Origin: Flaccisagitta enflata
Taxonomy: Eukaryota > Chaetognatha > Sagittoidea > Aphragmophora
Reading direction: 5' to 3'
Assembly (NCBI GenBank): GCA_965153355.1
Contig: OZ231126.1
Coordinates: 28,458,001 to 28,522,000, forward strand
DNA length: 64,000 nucleotides
The position numbers were made by a program, and so were the translations under genes. This document shows, piece by piece, positions 21,632 through 31,012 of the stretch (positions are counted from its first letter, which is position 1; the number at the start of each line of letters is the position of its first letter). The notes under the pieces were generated by a model. That model was not told where the DNA came from, made no database searches, and worked only from the letters and a program-made list of their open reading frames with translations.

Positions 21632-23485
21632 CAACAGGCCAACAGTCGCATGCGCTGTTACACAAAACTACACAACTTCATTCTACACACAACCACATAA
21701 CTTCGCTACATACTTAACATACTACACATATTTGGTTACTACATACTTACATACTACATACTTATTTACATACTTACATACTTACATTATTACATACTTA
21801 CCTAATTACATACTTACATATTTACATAATTATATTCACACATACTACATATTTACTTACATACTTACATACATACCATATAATTTACATACCATATACA
21901 TACTTACTTTCACTATTACCACATTTTTTTTATATACTTCATACACTCAGTTATTATCATATATTTTATTTACTTACATACTTACATACTACATACTTAC
22001 ATTGCTTAATATACATACGTATATTATTATTACATTGCTACATACATACATACATACACATATATTACATACATACATACATACTTACATACATACATAC
22101 TTACATACTTACATACTTACTTACATACTTACATACATACATTACTTACTTACTACATACTTACTTACATACTTACACTTTTCATATACTTACCACATAC
22201 CTCACATACTTACTTACATACCACATACTTTTACATACTTACCTTCACATACTCACACACATACTTATACACTTACCTACTTACATACTATGACACATAC
22301 TTCATTTACACACCCTAAATACTTAATACTTACATACTCACATACTTACATACTTGTTATTACTTACAGTACTTACTTACATGTTTACATACTTACATAC
22401 CATTTAATATTTGTTATTACTTCCTCACATACTATACCCATATACTCACATACTTACTTATTATATACTTACATACATACTCACATACTTTACTTACCTA
22501 CTTACATACTTACACACACACATATCTACATACCTACATACCTACACACTTACATACCTACATACTTACATATTTACATACTTATGTACCTACATACTTA
22601 CATACTTATATACTTATATACCTACATACTTACTTACATACTTACTTAAATACTACTTACATACTTACTACATACTTATCTACATACTCATATCTACATA
22701 CCATCACTACATAATTTTACATACACATATATACTCTACTAACATACCCACATTCATACCACAAGACTACACATTACTTTCATGTTATCACCATTTCATA
22801 CTTACATACTACCTACATACCTGCTACTACATACCTACATACTTACATACTTACATACTTACATACTTACATACTTACTTACATATTTACATACCTACAT
22901 ACTTACTTACATACTTACTTACATACTTACATACTTACTTACATACTTACATACTTACATACCTACATACATACATACTCACTTACATACTTATATACTT
23001 ATATACTAATTTACTTATATACTCATATTCTTACATGCCTACATACCTACATACTCACATACTTACATAACTTCATACTACAACTTCATACTTCATAACG
23101 TCTGTCCCAAAAAGTTACATTCTACCACAACGAAAGGTTCAATAAAAGTTGACAATACCTAAAAATAATAAAAATACCATGATACCCAATACTCTTGCAC
23201 ACCTATACACTAAAAAAAATAACTCAAAAACACCTTAAAATACCCATACATACTTAAAATACTCAATATACTCCAAAATACCTAAAAATATCTGGAAAAA
23301 TCTTAAAAAACACCCTGGCACCCTAAATACCCTGAAGTACCCTAAAGTACCCAGAAAAACCTTGAGTACTTTAAATACCTTAAAACCCAAAGTCATAATT
23401 TTAAAAATGTGACGGACATACCGACCTACCGACCGACCTACTGACCGACACGGCAAGGTGTAGAGTCGCGTGCACGCGACTAAAA
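21632..23485. mobile_element. family A-related giant element with ACATACTT array, copy 1
   Basis: Begins CAACAGGCCAACAGTCGCATGC and ACACAAAACTACACAACTTC. Then come about 1.3 kb of ACATACTT/TACATAC repeats (21700-23060), CATAACGTCTGTCCCAAAAA, a second array of TACCCAAAAA-type units (23150-23390), and the standard family A left end in reverse: CGACCGACCTACTGACCGAC, ACGGCAAGGTGTAGAGTCGC, GTGCACGCGACTAAAA. A copy with the same order is at 25255-27378. It ends 30 bp before the first PARP exon. Confidence 0.7.
21700..23060 (+). repeat. ACATACTT satellite array, copy 1
   Basis: Mixed 8-bp ACATACTT and 4-bp ACAT/TACA repeats. Long Tyr/Leu/Thr/His open frames here are repeat translations. Confidence 0.95.
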
Positions 23486-23509
23486 AAATTCAATTTAAGC
23501 CGTTTGCAA

Positions 23510-25679
23510 ATGCAGGAATCCCAACCTAGAACAACTGAAGTCACAAGCCAACTTCAAGAAATACTCGAGAACTACATTTCAAAATGTTGGGATCACCTTC
23601 GCAATGATCACAAGGACATTGTCCCTGCCACTGACAATACAATGGATGATACTTGTGAGTGCAAGCAAAGGAAATACATGAAGTTTGAGGCGTTTGATAC
23701 ATTTCTGTTGCATTTTCCTCATTTTATTCTATTTTGCAATGGATGATACCAATAAGTCTGTAAGAGCAAGCAAAGGAAATGCATGTAATTTGACGCGTTT
23801 GATGCATTTCAAATCATTTCTCATGCCATCCCCACGCTGCTCAAGGTCTTTCAGACAATCCCGTTGGCGCCATGGGCAGCGAGGAAATACTTACGCGGCA
23901 AGGCGTAGCAAATCATGATATGTTGTTATCACGACTGATGAACATGGGATTTGAGTGGCAAACTTCTCTCAACGCACTTCATGCGACCCAAGTAAGTTCT
24001 TATTGACAAATCTTTGCTAATGTTTGATGATCCAGTGCATACGTAGTGATTGGTCGATGAATCATGAATGTATGATTGTTCAGGATGATGAAGATACTTG
24101 ACAATGACATCAGTTCATTAACACTTTCAAATAGGTTTGCAAAAACAATCAGCTACATAATCTTGCTTTGGACGTCCTACAAGCTTGGTTTGAGAGAGCC
24201 GTGGATATCATGGTCAATGATGACGCTATGATGGGGGCATCTTCCTCAATCCCTGACTTTTCACTACAGTGTAAGTGCCATTGACACTTTCTAGTAGTTG
24301 CTTGCAACCACTATGATCAATCGTTTAATGAATTTGCTCTCAAAGTTGACAGCAGCTTGTTGAAAAATATTCAATGCTGATTTCAGGCAACGCCATTGAA
24401 ACTGACGACAACTCCCAGCAGCAGCACCAGCAACAGTCTGCCGCCCCTGAATGCTCTAGTTGTTCCCCTTCAATGCTTGTGCAGGCCAAACGCTTGAAGC
24501 ATAGCCGTACCCCCGATTCATTGGACCCTCAATCCTCCACTGATTCATGCGATATGGGCGATTATTCAGATCCCCGCTCCGCTATTATTTCAGTGGAGCC
24601 TAGCTCTTCAACCAATTCAAATGACCCTCAATCCACTGCTGATTCACACTCTATCACCAATTCTTCGGACTCCTGCATAACCACTGATTCATTGAAGCGT
24701 CGCTCCCCTGCCAATCTATTGGAGCCATGCTTTACTGCTGATTCATTAGAGCTTCGATTCACCGATAATACACGGCCTTTCCGCAATTCTTCAGACCCCT
24801 GCAACACCACTGATTCATTAGAGCCTCGCTCCACTGCCAATTCATTGGTCTCATGCTCTACCGCCAATTCATTGAAGCCATCCTTTACCCCCGATTCCTT
24901 AGAGTTTTGCCCCACAGCTGCCTCTTGTGTTGAAAATTCAACGACAACAACAGCAACAGCAACAGCAACAGCACCAGAGATGACATTGGTTGGTCAATCG
25001 CATTTTGGATCCCGACCAAAAGATGCCCTGGACTTACGCGATGGATTTCTATCCCATATTTACCACTTCGCTCATCAAAGACTTTTAACCTTGAATGAGT
25101 TCTGTAAGTCAAAAAGGAGAAGGAGAAAAAGAAGAAAATGAGGAAGAAGAAGAAAATGAGGAAGAAAATGAAGGAGAAGAAGAAGAAGAAAAAGAAGAAG
25201 AAGAAGAAGAAGAAGAAGAAGAAGAAGAAGAAGAAGAAGAAGAAGAAGACAAGCCCAACAGGCCAACAGTCGCGTGCTAAGTTACACAAAACTACACAAC
25301 TTCATACTACACACAACTACATAACTTCATACTACATACTTAATAAACTACATACTTACTACATACTTACATACTACATACTTACATACTACATACTTAC
25401 ATACTTACATACTTACATTATTACATACTTACCTAATTACATACTTACATATTTACATACTTACATACATACATACTTAAATATTTACTTACATACTTAC
25501 ATACATACTACATACTTACATACTTGCATACATACTTACATACTTACATACTTACATACTTACATACTTACTTACATACTTACATACTGACATACATACT
25601 TACATATATACGCACATACATACATACATACATACATACATACATACATACATACATACATACATACTTACTTACATAC

Positions 25680-25710
<31 letters not shown>

Positions 25711-27420
25711 CATACTTACATACTTACTTACATTTTTACATACATACATACTTACTTACATACTTACTTACATACTACTTACATACTTACTTACATACTT
25801 ACTTACATACTCATACTTACTTTTACATACTTACTACATACTTACATACTTACCTACATACTCACATACTTACACACTTACCTACTTACATACTTACATA
25901 CATACTTACTTACTTACATACTTACATACTTCATACTTACTTACTCACTTACATACATACTTACTTACATACTTACATATTACTTATACTATACCACTAC
26001 TTAATATTTTACCACATACTTACATACATACTCACATATTCTTACATATCTACCTACTTACACATATCCTCATTTTCAATATTGGCCTCTACTACACACT
26101 TACATACTAACCTATATACTTACATACATATGCATTTACATACTTACATACATACTACATACTTACATACTTACATACTTCTTACATACTAACTTACATA
26201 CTTTCTCTTATACTTTCATACTTACTTCACACTCTTACTTACATACTTACTTACATACTTACTTACATATTAACATACTTACCTACTACATACTTACATA
26301 CATACTTACTTACTTACCAACATACTTACATACTTACTTACATACTTACATACTTACGTATTACATACTTACATGCTTACATACATACTTACATACTATT
26401 CTTACATACTACCTACTATACCACACATACTTACATACTTACATACTTAATTTCATACTACATACTTACTACATACTCACATACTACACTTACATACTTA
26501 CATACTTACATACTTACTTACATACTTACATACCTACATACTTAAGTTACTACATACTTATATACTTACCTACATATTCACATACTTACACACTTACCTA
26601 CTTACATACATACTTACTTACTTACTTACATACTTACCTACATACTTACATACTTACCTCCATACTTACCTCCATACTTACATACTTACGTACTTACATA
26701 CTTACTTACTTACATACTTACATACTTACATACTTACTTACATGCTTACATACTACATACTTACATACCTACATACTTACATACTTACATACTTACTCCA
26801 CATACCACATACTTACATACTTCTACTCATTTACATACTTTATACTTACATTTACATACCTCCATACTTACATACTTACCTACATACTTACATACTCTTA
26901 CACTTACATACTTACATACTTATATTTACATACTTACATACTTACTACACACAACTCATACTACATGACTTCATACTACAACTTCATACAACATAACGTC
27001 TGTCCCAAAAAAAGTTACATTCTGAACCAATAACGAGTGTCCAATAAAAAGTTGACTAAATTCCCAAAATACCAAAAATACCCAAAAATATCCAATGATA
27101 CCCAAAAATACCCAAAATAATTTAAAACACCTAAAATACCCATAAATACTCAAAAATACTCAAAAAATACCAAGAAGTACCCAAAGATATCTGAAAGTAC
27201 CCTAAATACCTAAATGACTAGAAAACCTAAAGTACCCTATAGCACCCAGCACCCTAAAGTACCCTGAAATACCCTAGAGTACCTTAAAATACCTTAAAAC
27301 CATAAAACACTTTAATATTATCACATATCGACTGACCTAATGACCGACACGGCAGGTAGAGTCATGCACGCTACTCAAAATAAGAAAAGAAAGAAGAGAA
27401 GGAGAAAAAGAAGAAGAGTC

Positions 27421-27453
<33 letters not shown>

Positions 27454-28283
27454 AGAAGAAGAAGAAGAAGAAGAAGAAGAAGAAGACACGCATCCCAGGA
27501 ACAAACCCTTGGTGGAAAAAAAAGGCCAAGTGTTGTGAACCCTCTAGGCATGTTGTACATTGTATTAGGTACAATTAGAGCCAAAAACAAAAAAAATTGG
27601 CTTGGAAATTTAGCTTTTGTAGCTTAATAACAGCAAAAATGAATTATTTTCAAGTATTTTTTAAGATCAAAATTGTAGTTTTCCTTACAAATACTTTTAA
27701 AAAAATAGTTGAACAGTGTGGCAATAGCTGCTGTAATATTGTTTTTACACCTTCCAACCAGTTCAAAGGCATCTTTTACAAATTGAAGCCAAAAGACTAC
27801 TAAAAAAGAGATTCAAATATAAGTACTTTTACTGTTATCATTCTTTTTTATGGTTTTTTTCAAATTTTTTAGAAATAATATTTGTAATTTCTTGCTAAGA
27901 ATTTTTTTTCTTTCTGTTTTTTAGGTTTTTTTTTTGTGCTAATTATGTTGATATCCCTCAAAATTAGTCTTATAGGGTAAAATCATCCATACAGCAATGA
28001 TAGCCACACTGCACAGTAGTTTTCTAAAGTATTTGAAAGTGTAACTACCTTATTTAGCATAAAAAATACATAAAAATGCATTATTTTAGCTATAATCAAG
28101 TTATAAATTCTATATTTCCAAGCCGATTCTTTTTAATTTTTGGCTTTAATTGTACCTAACACATTAAACAACATGCCTAGGGGGTTCACAATACTTGGAC
28201 TTTTTTTTCACCTAGGGTTTGTTCCTGGGATGCGTGAAGAAGGAGAAGAAGAAGAAGAAGAAGAAGAAAAAAAAGAAGAAGAA

Positions 28284-28330
<47 letters not shown>

Positions 28331-28367
28331 AGAAGAAGAAGAAGAAGAAGAAGAAGAAGACAGACAG

Positions 28368-28420
<53 letters not shown>

Positions 28421-30825
28421 GAAAACATACATCTTTTTTTTCTGCAGGTGTGATCTGTGACCGTCCACACCTCTTCCTCCCTGACACTCCGCTCCTCAAG
28501 CCAACAGTCTGTTTACGGCCGACTTGCGTTACCATGCAAAATATCAGACAAAGGTAAAACTTACATCAAGTCTACAGAGAAAAGGTTAATATAAGGTGTG
28601 AACCCCCTGAAAACTGTAGCACCCCCACCTACAGCTTTAGCCGATCAAATTAAAGATACTTTAAAAATAGAGGTAGAATATTTATATCAATGCAAGTACG
28701 TCACCAGAGCGATTTTTTAATTCTGTTTTTTAAGTTAAGATATAGCTTAATAAAGCACTAGAATTAACTATTATCAAAAGTTCATAGAATCAAAGATTTT
28801 ATATTATAATTTGAGACTGGAATGGAAATTGCAAAATCGCTCTAGTGGCGCCACTTGTACAGTAACAAACTATAATTAGTAACATCCAATTCATTATTTA
28901 TCACGGTAGTTTGATCTGTAAGGGGGGGTGCTACAGTTTTAGGGGGGTTCACATCTTATATTTCTGCGTCCTCTGTATACATTTTTTTTTACAAAAGACA
29001 TATTTTGAACTCGGCCGTTTAGAGGTCGAAATTTGATTTGTTCTTAAACGTATGAAAAAATATACATGTACATGAGTAGATAAATACTAAACATTCAGTA
29101 GTATTGCATGTATCATTAGTTAAGAACAGTAACTAGGTTGCTAAAATTGAGAGGCAACCCTAAAAACATCATTTATTTTAAAACAAAAACTACCAATTTT
29201 ACTTAAGATTTTGAAAAAAAGTTATTTACTGTAGTGAGATGCTAAAGGAGATTTTCTTAAACATTCCCAAAACTGTAGATTTTGGCAAATCTTGGGCTCA
29301 TGTCTTCCATAGAAAAAGAGTCTCATATAAGAAAACAAGGCCGGATACACGGCAAGACAGTATCGGACGGTTTAGCAAGGGAAGTAAAGCAAAAATTACT
29401 CGCAATCCAAAAATGTTACTGATGGATCGACGGACAGACGGATGGATGGATGGATGGCGAGACGGACAGATGGATGGACAGATGGACGGACCAACAAACG
29501 GACCGACCCACGGATGGACAGACTGACATGGCAAGGTGTTGTAGAGTCGCATGTCCGTGACTAAAAAGAGAGTATACAAAAAGAAACATATCAATAAAAC
29601 CGAGGTCATGGAGTTGATTCCTCATATCTTCTTCTCCATTTCCCTTTGTTCAGCAGTACTCTGAAGGAAAGAATAAAATGCACACCTGGTTCAGCTTGGT
29701 CTATGGTCTTTAAGGTTTGAGTGGTTTTCTTGCTCGTAAATGTTCATATGTTCATATGTTAATCTGAGAATACCAGACAGTCAAATTTAGTACACTGAGG
29801 TTCAAACAAGGCCAACACCCATAAGTTGCGTGCGAGACATACTGTTAGAATGACTTAGCATGACTTATAATGACTTAGTATACCCTTAAATAACCTAAAA
29901 TGACATTAAAGAATAAAATTGATAAAAAAAGTAAAAGTGTGACCGAGAGACAGACCAACGGATGGATGGACGGAGTGTAGACTGTAGAGTCGATTGCACG
30001 CGACTAAAAACGCCTCAATGGGTAGCGGCCCTAGAATAATTTTATGTGCGAAAGAATTCATGGAATATCAAATTACTGTTCATTTCTCAATTGTAGTGGG
30101 CGCGAGATTCTTGAGCAATCAAATATGACGAAGGTCGGAGCGTTGCCAAACAAATCTGAAGACCATTGATGCTGCATGCTGTCTCAAAATCATCCTCGGA
30201 CGGCTTTTTTCATGCTCTGGCATTTTTCAAAAGAGGGCGAACCAAGAATTTTACAAAATTACACTAAAACTTTGGTGTGCATGAGAATTTAAGAAACAAT
30301 CACTAAAACTTTGCACGTTTGAGGCGTCTCACCGGTTGCACTCAAAATTTTGTTGAATTTGGAAAATAAAGGGGTTTTCGCATTGGGAGAATTATCGAGA
30401 TATTACTTAGGAAATATCTAGATAAAATCTCGATATTACGCCTAATGCGACAACCCCTTAAATCATTTCTTTTATGACGTTTTGCCTTTGAAAAAAACAA
30501 ACATGTCTGACCCCAAACTCTGTCAAAAAGCAGTAGTTCTTTTAAGTTTGCAAAAAATAAAGAAATGCGAGGTGCTCTGGTGGATGTAAAAAATACTAAC
30601 AATAATATTGCTTGCCTGGTTAACGATCATTGTCAAAGCAACATTGAAGAGTTAAACCATGAAAAATATACTTCTAGTTTGCCGGTTTGAATGAAATAGT
30701 AATCATAGTAGCCCAAATGTATTCAGGTTTCATATACTTGCCAGCTGTGAATGTGCTTGAACTCCTTTTATACCAATAAAGGCGGCTAATCGCCGTAGGA
30801 AAAAAGTCGTAAATGCTGGGAGAAA

Positions 30826-30873
<48 letters not shown>

Positions 30874-30921
30874 AAAGAGAAACAAGAGAGAGAGAGAGAC
30901 AAGAGAGACAGAGAGAGAGAC

Positions 30922-31012
<91 letters not shown>

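Noticed and set aside
21345-22649. 434-residue open frame
   Set aside because: Translation of a GTC/GCC repeat followed by the ACATACTT array; no domain, and the same Tyr/Leu/Thr pattern appears in all frames.
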